Assembly: GCA_964542225.1 (NCBI GenBank)
Contig: CAZITO010000023.1
Coordinates: forward strand, 1-24,851
DNA from: Scybalousia_A sp964542225
Lineage (GTDB): Bacteria; Bacteroidota; Bacteroidia; Bacteroidales; P3
Length of the DNA stretch: 24,851 bases
Direction: 5' to 3'
Shown here: positions 1 to 8,050 of the stretch, one piece after another
How positions within the stretch are numbered: position 1 is the stretch's first letter
Layout: every line of letters begins with the position of its first letter
Notes under the pieces: model-generated
What the model was told of the DNA's origin: nothing
Seen by the model: the letters and a program-made list of their open reading frames with translations, nothing else
Databases searched by the model: none
Made by a program: the position numbers and the translations under genes

Positions 1-13
1 CTCATAAAGAAAT

Positions 14-53
14 AACACCCGCAGGGTGCTTTATAGGGGCAGAGCCGTTACAA
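14..53 (+). repeat. Fragment of dispersed repeat family (hairpin module)
   Basis: The stretch contains the perfect hairpin CACCC-GCA-GGGTG followed by TTTATAGGGGCAGAGCCGTTA. The same module is seen at 11285-11320 and, inverted, at about 24572-24607. In those copies the stem is kept but the three-base loop differs (GTT or AAC). The tail (GCAGAGCCGTTACA) also recurs in the long hairpin at 10731-10778. It is probably the end of a larger repeat lying mostly outside the window. No coding potential is visible. Confidence 0.6.
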
Positions 54-120
54 GCGGTGCTTGTTGAAAAAAGAACATTATGTAATTTTTATTTGTGATA
101 ATCTTATTCATATTAATTTC

Positions 121-160
121 AGGGATACTCTTAAAAAGGAGAGTATCCCTTTGTTTTTTT
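121..160 (+). terminator. Rho-independent terminator of an upstream gene outside the window
   Basis: A perfect 10-base inverted repeat (AGGGATACTC at 121-130, GAGTATCCCT at 141-150) with a 10-base loop is followed by a T-rich run to 160. It lies before the first gene's promoter, so it most likely ends a + strand transcript that enters from the left. Confidence 0.8.
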
Positions 161-197
161 CTGCTTACCATACTTTATCTTTCTCGTTTCTTTGTTG

Positions 198-205
198 TAC
201 CTTTG
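198..205 (+). promoter_or_regulatory. Bacteroidota -7 promoter element for the methyltransferase gene
   Basis: TACCTTTG matches the TAnnTTTG element read by the Bacteroidota primary sigma factor. A weak -33 candidate, TTTA, lies at 174-177 with 20 bases between. Transcription would start near 212, about 30 bases before the ATG at 241, which supports that start over the in-frame TTG at 61. Confidence 0.6.
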
Positions 206-240
206 CAAAGAAAATATATGGTTACAATAGGATTAGTAAT

Positions 241-885
241 ATGCATACGGATAGTTTGAGACACAAAGGTTTGAGAAGAAAATTAATAGATACATTAAGG
301 GAAAAAGGCATAAATGATGAGAGAGTATTGCAAGCAATGAATGAGGTTCCTCGTCATTTTTTCTTGGATTCCTCTTTGGAACAACTTGCTTATGATGATA
401 GAGCGGTACAAATACTTTGTTCTCAAACGATTTCAAAACCTTCCACTGTGGCAATTCAAACTCATTTGCTAAAACTAAAACCCCGAATGAAAGTTTTGGA
501 AATAGGTACCGGTAGCGGATATCAAACGGCAGTGTTGCATCGTTTCAATTTGATTTTATATACGATAGAAAGGCAGAGAGATTTGTATTTGCAAGCACAG
601 GAAACATTTAAACTTTTGAATATAAGACCGAGATGTTTTTATGGTGATGGTTATAAGGGTCTGCCGGGATTTGCTCCTTTTGATAGAATTATAATAACTT
701 GTGGAGCCAAAGAAATACCGACAGAATTACTGAAACAATTGTCAGTCGGTGGTATTATGGTCGTTCCCGTAGGCAATCAAACTCAAACCATGTTGAGAAT
801 AACCAAAATTTCAGAGAAAGAATTTGAAAAAGAAGAGTTTGGTGAATTTGCTTTTGTACCTATGCTTGAAAATAAAGCAAAGTAA
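241..885 (+). CDS. pcm: Protein-L-isoaspartate O-methyltransferase
   Basis: This 214-residue protein should transfer a methyl group from S-adenosylmethionine to L-isoaspartyl residues in age-damaged proteins, starting their repair in the cytoplasm. The Rossmann-type SAM-binding motif I VLEIGTGSGY is at about residues 85-94, and the family signature QTISKP is at 62-67. GDGYKGLPGFAPFDRI near 135-150 matches the later SAM/substrate region. Length fits the family (about 210). The frame is open back to a TTG at 61, but that extension would span the terminator at 121-160 and the promoter at 198-205. It also lacks family features, so ATG 241 is preferred. The gene appears to be transcribed alone, with about 180 bases before purQ. 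Confidence 0.9.
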   Translation: MHTDSLRHKGLRRKLIDTLREKGINDERVLQAMNEVPRHFFLDSSLEQLAYDDRAVQILCSQTISKPSTVAIQTHLLKLKPRMKVLEIGTGSGYQTAVLHRFNLILYTIERQRDLYLQAQETFKLLNIRPRCFYGDGYKGLPGFAPFDRIIITCGAKEIPTELLKQLSVGGIMVVPVGNQTQTMLRITKISEKEFEKEEFGEFAFVPMLENKAK

Positions 886-991
886 TATTACCCTGTTATA
901 TTGTAAAGAATAAGAAACAGGCAAAAGATATAAACTTGTCAAGTGCAATAAAATAATTTGTAAAAAATAAAACCATAACGATATAAATTTG

Positions 992-999
992 TAATTTTG
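992..999 (+). promoter_or_regulatory. Bacteroidota -7 element upstream of purQ
   Basis: TAATTTTG fits TAnnTTTG and lies 65 bases before the purQ ATG. No good -33 TTTG is found at the usual 19-20 base spacing; the nearest, at 957-960, is too far. This is therefore a moderate candidate. Confidence 0.4.
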
Positions 1000-1064
1000 C
1001 ACCATACTATACTTATTTTTGAAGTATTCTAAAAGAAAGATTTTTTAACACATATAGAGATAAA

Positions 1065-1757
1065 ATGAAATTTGGAGTAGTAGTATTTCCCGGGTCAAAT
1101 TGCGACCACGATATGATATATGTCCTTCGCAACATAGAGGGACAAGAGGTTGTTCCTTTGTGGCATAAGGAAAGAGATTTGCAAAATTGTGATATGATAG
1201 TTCTGCCCGGTGGTTTTTCGTATGGAGATTATTTACGCAGTGGAGCAATAGCAGCACTGTCACCTATTATGGAAGAAATAAAGAAATTTGCAAACAAAGG
1301 AGGTTACTTGCTTGGAGTTTGCAACGGTTTTCAAATTCTTTGTGAAAGCGGGCTTTTGGAAGGCACTCTTTTACACAATAATAGCCAAAAATTTATTTGT
1401 AGAAACCAATATATTACACCTCAAACCAATAGCACCATATTCACCAAAGAAGCAAAGATTGGCTCTGCTATGAATATTCCTATTGCACACGGAGAGGGTA
1501 GGTATTTTGTTTATGAAGACGTACTGAAAAGAATGAATGATAATGAGCAAATACTTTTCCGTTATTGCAATGAAAGAGGAGAAATAAAAGAAGAATACAA
1601 CCCTAACGGCAGTGTTGAAAACATAGCAGGTATAACAAACAAAACAAAAAACGTTTTTGGTATGATGCCTCATCCAGAAAGGTGTTCTGATATGGAACTT
1701 GGCAATACAGACGGAAAAATTTTGTTTGACAGTATTATAAAAAACTTTGTTAAATAG
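1065..1757 (+). CDS. purQ: Phosphoribosylformylglycinamidine synthase, glutaminase subunit PurQ
   Basis: This 230-residue class I glutamine amidotransferase releases ammonia from glutamine for the FGAM synthase step of purine synthesis. The nucleophile elbow GVCNGFQ places the catalytic Cys at 86. HPER near the C-terminus supplies His203 and Glu205. The N-terminus FGVVVFPGSNCD and the LPGGFSYGDYLRSGA segment are PurQ hallmarks. Length is normal for the stand-alone subunit, which works with PurS and small PurL. Neither is in the window. The gene is flanked by non-purine genes, so it is not part of a purine operon here. Confidence 0.93.
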   Translation: MKFGVVVFPGSNCDHDMIYVLRNIEGQEVVPLWHKERDLQNCDMIVLPGGFSYGDYLRSGAIAALSPIMEEIKKFANKGGYLLGVCNGFQILCESGLLEGTLLHNNSQKFICRNQYITPQTNSTIFTKEAKIGSAMNIPIAHGEGRYFVYEDVLKRMNDNEQILFRYCNERGEIKEEYNPNGSVENIAGITNKTKNVFGMMPHPERCSDMELGNTDGKILFDSIIKNFVK

Positions 1758-1859
1758 CAAATATGCAAAATATTGCAAGGGTAAAAACCTAAGTAAAACA
1801 CGATGAGACTAAGTATTTTTTAGTTGTTATCTATAAAAAACAAAAAAATAGTAAGAATA

Positions 1860-4319
1860 ATGAAAATTTCATATAACTGGCTGAGAGAGTATGTACCTTC
1901 AAATTTTGACGCAGAAGAGATAGCACGTTTGCTTACTTTTTCGGGTTTGGAGGTTGAGAATGTGGAAAGAGTGGAAAGTATTAAGGGAGGTTTGGATAAA
2001 TATTTTATTGGTGAAGTGCTGACTTGTGAAGTGCATCCTAACTCCGACCATTTGCATATAACTACTGTTGATGTTGGTGAGCAAAAACCTTTGAATATTG
2101 TTTGTGGAGCGCCAAATATATCACAGGGACAAAAAGTTGTAGTGGCGACAATAGGAGCCAAAGTATATGAAGGTGAAGAATTTTTTACTATAAAAAAGAG
2201 CAAACTCAGAGGAGCGGAAAGTGAGGGAATGATATGCTCGGAAAAAGAATTGCAACTTGGCAATAACCATGACGGCATTCTTGTTCTGCCACAGGAAGCA
2301 AAGGCAGGTGTTCCGGCAAAAGAATATTTTAATCTTAAAACTGACTATGTTTTTGAAATAGGCTTGACCGCCAATCGTTCCGATGCCACCTCACACATAG
2401 GTGTCGGAAGAGACCTTGTAGCCATACTTTCTTCTCAAAGACAAGAAGAAATATCTCTTAAAATTCCTTCTGTGGATGATTTTAAAATAGACAACCCTTG
2501 TGAAAAACCTATAATAAACATAGATGCCAACCTTTGCGGAAGGTACGCCGGAGTCGTTATTAAGAATGTTGAAGTTAAGGAGTCTCCTTCTTGGCTTAAG
2601 GAACATTTGAATTCCATAGGCATACGTCCCATAAACAATATTGTAGACATAACCAATTTTGTTTTAATGGAAGTGGGTCAGCCTTTGCACGCTTTTGATT
2701 GGGACAAAGTTGAGGGACAAACCATAAATGTAAAAACCGTAGAGGAGGGAACAAAATTTGTTACTTTGGATGGTGTTGAAAGAACGCTGAACGGTAAAGA
2801 AGCTATGGTTTGTAACAGCAAAGAGCCTATGTGTATGGGTGGAATATTCGGAGGAGAGAAATCCGGTATAAACGCAAAAACAAAAAACATATTTTTGGAA
2901 AGTGCTTATTTTAATCCCGTGGTTATACGTAAGGCCTCTCGTTATCATGCTTTGCAAACAGATGCATCTTTTCGCTATGAAAGAGGAGCAGACCCAAATA
3001 TATGCATTTATGCTCTGAAAAGAGCCTCTATTCTTATCAAACAAATAGCGGGAGGTGAGGTGTCTTCTCAAATAGTGGATGTTTATCCGACAGAAATAAA
3101 AAGGACAAAAATAGATTTGGAATATTCCTATTTGGACAATCTTATAGGTCAAAAGATAGAAAGAGAGGAGATAAAAAACATTCTTAAAAATCTGAATATA
3201 GAAATAGAAAAACAAACAGAAGACGGACTGTCCGTACTTGTACCTACAAATAAGGTGGATGTAACAAGACCTTGTGATTTGGCAGAAGAGATTTTGAGAA
3301 TTTATGGTTACGATAAAATAGAGTTTTCCTCAAAAATACAAAGTACTTTGAATTATATCCAAAAGCCGGACAGGGAGAAAGTACAAAACATTATAACCTC
3401 TTATCTTGCCGACAATGGTTTTAATGAGATTATGAACAATTCTTTGACAAAGGAGTCTTATTATGAAAACAATGAAGACTTTCCTATAGAAAAGAGTGTC
3501 AGAATACTCAATGCTTTGAGTAAGGATTTGGCTCTTATGAGACAGACTTTATTGTATGGAGGCTTGGAGGTATTATCTTATAATATAAATAGAAAAGTTT
3601 CAAATATTAAAATTTTTGAGTTTGGCAATTGTTATGAAAAGTCTTTGACCTGTCCCGATGACCAAGCGGTAAACAAAAGATATAAGGAAGAAAAACACCT
3701 ATCCATAATTACAACGGGTTTTTCTTTTGAGGAAAATTGGCAGGAAAAACAACGTAATACAGACTTTTTTTACTTGAAAAACATAGTGTTGAACATCTTT
3801 AAGCGATTGAGAATAGACGATAAGAAACTATCGTTTGCGGAGATAAAGACAAAATACTATGCTCAAGGTTTGGCTGTTGTAAATACGGAAAACAAGAAAC
3901 AAATTGCCACAATGGGAGTTTTAAGCAAAGGTGTTTGCAAATCTTTTGATATCAAACAGAATGTTTTCTTTGCCGATATCAATTGGAATTTGGTTTTGAA
4001 AATGTTGCCTAAGAAAGAGTTGCAATACAAAAGTATTTCCAAATTCCCGGAAGTCAGAAGAGACCTTGCTCTTGTGTTGGACGAAAACATTAGTTTTGCT
4101 GAAATAGAAAAACTTGCTTTTGAGACAGAAAAGAAACTTTTGAAACGTATAAACCTGTTTGACGAATACAGAGGAATGAATTTATTGGGCAAAAAGCAGT
4201 ATGCTATTTCCTTTATTTTGCAAGACAATGAAAAAACTCTTACAGATAAGCAGATAGATAGTATAATGGACAAACTTGTTAAAACATTTGAAAACAAGGT
4301 AGGAGCAAAGTTAAGGTAG
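1860..4319 (+). CDS. pheT: Phenylalanine--tRNA ligase beta subunit
   Basis: This 819-residue subunit joins PheS in the alpha2-beta2 synthetase that charges tRNA-Phe; it provides tRNA binding and editing. From the N-terminus there is a tRNA-binding OB domain (about 50-155, with HPNSDHLHITTVDVG), then the B3/B4 editing domain (about 215-390, including NIVDITNFV and GQPLHAFD). The B5 domain (about 405-475) and a catalytic-like core follow. A C-terminal ferredoxin-fold anticodon-binding domain lies at about 724-819 (FPEVRRDLALVLD). ATG 1860 begins MKISYNWLREYV, the standard start of the family; an in-frame TTG at 1824 would only add 12 residues. pheS is not adjacent. The stop codon is one base before the next ATG, implying co-transcription. 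Confidence 0.96.
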   Translation: MKISYNWLREYVPSNFDAEEIARLLTFSGLEVENVERVESIKGGLDKYFIGEVLTCEVHPNSDHLHITTVDVGEQKPLNIVCGAPNISQGQKVVVATIGAKVYEGEEFFTIKKSKLRGAESEGMICSEKELQLGNNHDGILVLPQEAKAGVPAKEYFNLKTDYVFEIGLTANRSDATSHIGVGRDLVAILSSQRQEEISLKIPSVDDFKIDNPCEKPIINIDANLCGRYAGVVIKNVEVKESPSWLKEHLNSIGIRPINNIVDITNFVLMEVGQPLHAFDWDKVEGQTINVKTVEEGTKFVTLDGVERTLNGKEAMVCNSKEPMCMGGIFGGEKSGINAKTKNIFLESAYFNPVVIRKASRYHALQTDASFRYERGADPNICIYALKRASILIKQIAGGEVSSQIVDVYPTEIKRTKIDLEYSYLDNLIGQKIEREEIKNILKNLNIEIEKQTEDGLSVLVPTNKVDVTRPCDLAEEILRIYGYDKIEFSSKIQSTLNYIQKPDREKVQNIITSYLADNGFNEIMNNSLTKESYYENNEDFPIEKSVRILNALSKDLALMRQTLLYGGLEVLSYNINRKVSNIKIFEFGNCYEKSLTCPDDQAVNKRYKEEKHLSIITTGFSFEENWQEKQRNTDFFYLKNIVLNIFKRLRIDDKKLSFAEIKTKYYAQGLAVVNTENKKQIATMGVLSKGVCKSFDIKQNVFFADINWNLVLKMLPKKELQYKSISKFPEVRRDLALVLDENISFAEIEKLAFETEKKLLKRINLFDEYRGMNLLGKKQYAISFILQDNEKTLTDKQIDSIMDKLVKTFENKVGAKLR

Positions 4320-4320
4320 A

Positions 4321-4749
4321 ATGAGAATTACGCAAAAATCTCTTTTACATTATGATATAAAAATACTTATAGCCCTTTTGGAAAGTGTAAAGGGAAGTAA
4401 AAAGTTTTTTTATTTTCTCTTGAAAAATGGCTATCCTGAGTTGGCTGCGTGGAGTAATGTTATGCGTGGTGATGAGGAGGCTTTGAAATGGCTGTTTGAC
4501 CATAAGTACTCAACACTTGCCATAATGACCATTGCCATAGATGGACATGATAAAGCGAGAAGTTGGATATTGGAAACAAAGGATGATTTTCTTATCAATT
4601 TCACGGCTGCATGCAGAAAGGACAAGGATGCTATGCAATGGTTAAAAGACAATGAATTGGAGATTTTTTTGCAGATGGCCATAGAGGAACAGAAGATTAT
4701 AGAAATACAACAAAAAGACCAAATGTTTTTCTATAAATGGAAAGGATAA
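4321..4749 (+). CDS. Small helical-repeat protein of unknown function
   Basis: I do not recognise a named family for this 142-residue protein. Its centre is three consecutive 25-residue units at about residues 36-60, 61-85 and 86-110. They share the pattern hydrophobic-rich start, Ala near position 12, Gly/Lys-Asp at 15-16 and a Trp-(Leu/Ile) pair at 22-23 (for example GDEEALKWLFD, GHDKARSWILE, KDKDAMQWLKD). A fourth, decayed unit follows to about 130. This suggests a short stack of two-helix repeats that could act as a protein-binding scaffold. There is no signal peptide or membrane segment, so it is probably cytoplasmic. It starts one base after the pheT stop and is followed 63 bases later by sppA. 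Confidence 0.75.
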   Translation: MRITQKSLLHYDIKILIALLESVKGSKKFFYFLLKNGYPELAAWSNVMRGDEEALKWLFDHKYSTLAIMTIAIDGHDKARSWILETKDDFLINFTAACRKDKDAMQWLKDNELEIFLQMAIEEQKIIEIQQKDQMFFYKWKG

Positions 4750-4812
4750 GGTTTATTGAAACCAATGAAAGTTTTAACATTATCGGATTAAAGATAAAAA
4801 GGGATATATTTT

Positions 4813-6594
4813 ATGAAACAGTTTTTTAAATTCACATTTGCATCTTGTTTAGGAAGTTTCTTGGCCTTGATGTTGGTGTTTTTCGTTATTTTTTCTATCA
4901 TTGGAGGAGTTATCGCTTCTTTTTCTAACTCAGACACTGAAGTCAGCGATAATTCTGTGTTGGTTGTGGATATGAGTAAACCTATTTATGATAGGGAAGT
5001 GGAAAATTTGCAGGGTTTGATTTCTTCTGATGGACTTATGGAGCAGAACATAGGCTTAACTGAGTTTATTTCCGTTATTAATAAAGCAAAAAGAGATAAA
5101 AACATAAAAGCCCTTATGCTTAACTTTTCTTTGTTGCAAGCCAACGGTATGGCTACAGCGGAGGAGATAAGAGAAGTTTTGCAAGATTTTAAACAATCAG
5201 GCAAAAAAATATACGCTTACGGAGATATGTATGACACAAAATCTTACTATATAGCCTCTGTAGCGGACAAAATAATGCTTAACCCTGCCGGTGAAATATT
5301 GCTTGCAGGTATGGGAGCCGAGGTTATGTACTTGAAAGACCTGACTAATAAATTTGATATAGATGTAGAATTGATTCGTCCCAAAAGCAACGCCTATAAA
5401 AGTGCAGGCGAAATGTATATAAATAACAAAATGTCTGATTCCAACCGTGTACAAACCCGACAATATCTTTCCTCCATTTGGAACACTATTGCGGAGCAAA
5501 TAACAAAAAGCAGAAATATTGAAACCAATGCTTTTAACTCCATGACCTCTTCTTTGCAAAATGTTATGTCAAAAGATGTTTTAAAGAATGGACTTGTGGA
5601 TTATTTGGGTTTTAAATCCGATTTTAAGGATACGATTATAAATAACGTTATTTCAGATAACAAACTATCTGCAAAAACATCAATTAATTTTATTTCCTAC
5701 GGCAAGTATAGAGAATCTTTTGCCCGTCTTCACAATATAGCAAAGGAGAATATAGCCGTTGTCTATGCTTATGGCAATGTCTCACAGGGCAAAGGTTCCG
5801 ACCTTTCCATTGGTAGTGAAACGACTTGTAGAGCCATAGCCAAAGCAGTAAAAGACAAGAGAGTAAAAGCAATAGTATTGAGAGTAAATTCTCCCGGTGG
5901 CGATGCTATTGCCTCAGAAAGCATAACAAACGAGGTAATAAAAGCAAAAAAAATAAAACCCGTAATAGTTTCCATGGGGGATTATGCCGCTTCGGCAGGT
6001 TATGAGATGTCTTCCAATGCTTCTTATATAGTTGCCAATAAAACAACACTCACCGGCTCCATAGGAGTATTTGGTGTTTTGCCCAACTTTTCTCGTGCTT
6101 TGAAAAGCAATCTTGGTATTACTTTTGATACCGTAAAAACACATGCAAACTCCAATTTTTTGTCTCTTACAACCCCCATGACCAATACAGCAAAGGGTTT
6201 GATGCAACAAAATGTAGAGCAGTTTTATGTTAATTTCATTAACAGAGTTGCCACAGGTAGAAACAAAACACCGCAATACATTGCTTCCATTGCCAAAGGT
6301 AGAGTTTGGACAGGTAAAGATGCAAAGGAATTGGGCTTGGTGGATGAGTTTGGAGGTTTGACGACTGCCATAAAAATAGCGGCTCAAAAGGTAGGGCTGA
6401 AACAATATGGCATTATTTCCTATCCTAAAACTCAAGGAATTTTGGAGCAAATAATGAATAATCAAACTCACGAAATAAGTATGAAGAATTTTACCAAAGA
6501 ATTGGGCAAACCTTATTCTTTCTTTCTTCAACTTAGAGATATCGCCAATATGCAAGGTGTACAAAAGAGAATGGATTATATATTGTATTTCTAA
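4813..6594 (+). CDS. sppA: Signal peptide peptidase SppA, long (67K-type) form
   Basis: This 593-residue inner-membrane serine protease degrades signal peptides left after secretion. An N-terminal membrane anchor covers about residues 12-36. Two tandem ClpP-like domains follow, as in the Escherichia coli long form. The nucleophile is expected at Ser394 in GDYAASAGY of the C-terminal domain. The general base is expected at Lys196 in NAYKSAGE of the N-terminal domain, matching the split Ser-Lys dyad of E. coli SppA. RVNSPGGDAIASE (about 357-369) and LTGSIGVFG (413-421) are further family motifs. The gene stands between the helical-repeat gene and pfkA, with only 17 bases before pfkA. Confidence 0.93.
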   Translation: MKQFFKFTFASCLGSFLALMLVFFVIFSIIGGVIASFSNSDTEVSDNSVLVVDMSKPIYDREVENLQGLISSDGLMEQNIGLTEFISVINKAKRDKNIKALMLNFSLLQANGMATAEEIREVLQDFKQSGKKIYAYGDMYDTKSYYIASVADKIMLNPAGEILLAGMGAEVMYLKDLTNKFDIDVELIRPKSNAYKSAGEMYINNKMSDSNRVQTRQYLSSIWNTIAEQITKSRNIETNAFNSMTSSLQNVMSKDVLKNGLVDYLGFKSDFKDTIINNVISDNKLSAKTSINFISYGKYRESFARLHNIAKENIAVVYAYGNVSQGKGSDLSIGSETTCRAIAKAVKDKRVKAIVLRVNSPGGDAIASESITNEVIKAKKIKPVIVSMGDYAASAGYEMSSNASYIVANKTTLTGSIGVFGVLPNFSRALKSNLGITFDTVKTHANSNFLSLTTPMTNTAKGLMQQNVEQFYVNFINRVATGRNKTPQYIASIAKGRVWTGKDAKELGLVDEFGGLTTAIKIAAQKVGLKQYGIISYPKTQGILEQIMNNQTHEISMKNFTKELGKPYSFFLQLRDIANMQGVQKRMDYILYF

Positions 6595-6611
6595 AAAAAC
6601 ATATTAAAATA

Positions 6612-7589
6612 ATGGCAAATATAAAAACCATAGGAGTTCTTACCTCTGGAGGTGATGCTCCGGGAATGAATGCAGCAATACGTTCGGTTACTCGTTCTGC
6701 TATAAGTAAAGGATTTTCAGTAAAGGGTATTTATAGAGGCTGGGAAGGACTTATAAACAATGAAATCAAGGATTTTACCACCGAAAGCGTAAGCGGTATA
6801 ATAAGACAAGGCGGTACTATTTTGAAATCTGCCCGTAGTGAAAGATTTAGAACAAAAGAGGGAATGCAGGAAGCCTTTAACAATATGAAGGCAAACGAAA
6901 TAGATGCTTTGATTGTTATAGGTGGAAACGGTTCTTTAAAAGGTGCTATGGAATTTGCCAATATGTTTGATGTATGGTGTGTAGGTTTGCCAGGCACCAT
7001 AGACAACGACCTATATGGTACGGATTCCACCATAGGTTATGACACCACTCTTAATACCATAATGGAATGTGTTGATAGAATAAGAGATACCGCCACTTCG
7101 CACGAAAGAATATTTTTTGTTGAAGTTATGGGTAGAGATGCCGGCTTTTTGGCGCAAAATTCTGCCATAGCCTCAGGAGCGGAAGCTGCCATAATCCCCG
7201 AAGACCCTACAGACAATGACCAATTGGAAGTTTTTATGGAGAGGGGTATAAGAAAGTCTAAAAAAAGTTGTATTGTCATAGTTTCCGAAAACAAAGACAG
7301 AGGTGCTTATTACTATGCAAACAGAGTGAAAAAAGAATTTCCGGAGTATGATGTAAGGGTAACTATTTTGGGACACTTACAAAGGGGAGGTTCTCCTTCT
7401 GCCCACGATAGAATACTTGCTTCTCTTACAGGTTATGGTGCGATAGAAGCAATTATTCAGGGTCAAAGAAATATTATGGTAGGTATAAGAAACAATGAAT
7501 TGACATACGTGCCTTTCTCGGAGGCCATACGTTCAGACAAACCTATGGACAAAAAACTAATCAAAGTGTTGAATGTTTTAAGCCTATAA
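6612..7589 (+). CDS. pfkA: ATP-dependent 6-phosphofructokinase
   Basis: This 325-residue enzyme phosphorylates fructose 6-phosphate to fructose 1,6-bisphosphate, the committing step of glycolysis. The N-terminal LTSGGDAPGMNAAIRS binds nucleotide. LPGTIDND (126-133) carries the expected catalytic base at Asp131, and EVMGRDAGFL (171-180) is the substrate region. Gly107 and Gly128 fall where E. coli PfkA has Gly104 and Gly124, so the enzyme reads as ATP-dependent rather than pyrophosphate-dependent. One departure is GGNGS at 104-108: Asn106 stands where E. coli has Asp103. Length and start are typical. It is 17 bases after sppA and 6 bases before the DUF4491 gene. Confidence 0.95.
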   Translation: MANIKTIGVLTSGGDAPGMNAAIRSVTRSAISKGFSVKGIYRGWEGLINNEIKDFTTESVSGIIRQGGTILKSARSERFRTKEGMQEAFNNMKANEIDALIVIGGNGSLKGAMEFANMFDVWCVGLPGTIDNDLYGTDSTIGYDTTLNTIMECVDRIRDTATSHERIFFVEVMGRDAGFLAQNSAIASGAEAAIIPEDPTDNDQLEVFMERGIRKSKKSCIVIVSENKDRGAYYYANRVKKEFPEYDVRVTILGHLQRGGSPSAHDRILASLTGYGAIEAIIQGQRNIMVGIRNNELTYVPFSEAIRSDKPMDKKLIKVLNVLSL

Positions 7590-7595
7590 AAATTT

Positions 7596-7886
7596 ATGAC
7601 ATTACATTTTGAGGGAGTAATAATAGCCATAAGTACTTTTCTTGTTATTGGTCTTTTTCACCCTATAGTAATAAAGACAGAGTATTATTTTGGCACAAAA
7701 CCATGGTGGTGTTTTCTTGTGTCAGGGCTGATTTGTATCGGCATCGCTTTTTGTATAGAGAATATTTTGCTTTCTTCTCTGTTGGGTGTTGTGGGAGCAA
7801 GTTGTTTGTGGAGTATCAAAGAGTTGTTCCAGCAGGCAAAAAGGGTGGAAAAAGGCTGGTTTCCCAAAAATCCTAAACGAGAATAG
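7596..7886 (+). CDS. DUF4491 family small membrane protein
   Basis: This 96-residue protein has about three hydrophobic segments (near residues 5-25, 36-53 and 56-74) and a charged C-terminus ending in KGWFPKNPKRE. The HPIVIKTEYYFG segment, the LWSIKELFQQ helix and the KGWFPKNP tail match my recollection of DUF4491, a Bacteroidota-restricted inner-membrane family of unknown function. It follows pfkA by 6 bases and is the last gene of the run before the terminator at 7934-7967. Confidence 0.75.
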   Translation: MTLHFEGVIIAISTFLVIGLFHPIVIKTEYYFGTKPWWCFLVSGLICIGIAFCIENILLSSLLGVVGASCLWSIKELFQQAKRVEKGWFPKNPKRE

Positions 7887-7933
7887 CGAAAAAGGTCAAT
7901 ATCTTGTGTCTTTTTGTCGTATTTACGAACCGA

Positions 7934-7967
7934 TTTGTCCCTGTGGACAAAGATTTTTAATCTTTTT
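7934..7967 (+). terminator. Probable terminator after the pheT-to-DUF4491 run
   Basis: The perfect 7-base stem TTTGTCC/GGACAAA (7934-7940, 7945-7951) with a CTGT loop is followed by GATTTTTAATCTTTTT. This gives a U-rich tail and a second small palindrome at 7949-7967. Confidence 0.6.
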
Positions 7968-7991
7968 ACTCAAAAGATAGAAAAAAAATTG

Positions 7992-7999
7992 TAACTTTG
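7992..7999 (+). promoter_or_regulatory. Bacteroidota -7 element for the PorE-like gene
   Basis: TAACTTTG fits TAnnTTTG exactly. Transcription would start near 8006, so the ATG at 8051 is used rather than the in-frame TTG at 7997, which overlaps the element. The -33 region is only T-rich. Confidence 0.6.
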
Positions 8000-8050
8000 C
8001 GACCATATATTTTCGTATATCATAGTAGTAAAAGAAAACTTGAAAGAGTG

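Noticed and set aside
61..240. 60-residue N-terminal extension of the isoaspartate methyltransferase
   Set aside because: It would start at TTG upstream of a clear terminator and promoter and has no family similarity.
5914..6564. 216-residue minus-strand open frame
   Set aside because: It is a shadow of sppA, whose own frame carries the catalytic motifs.
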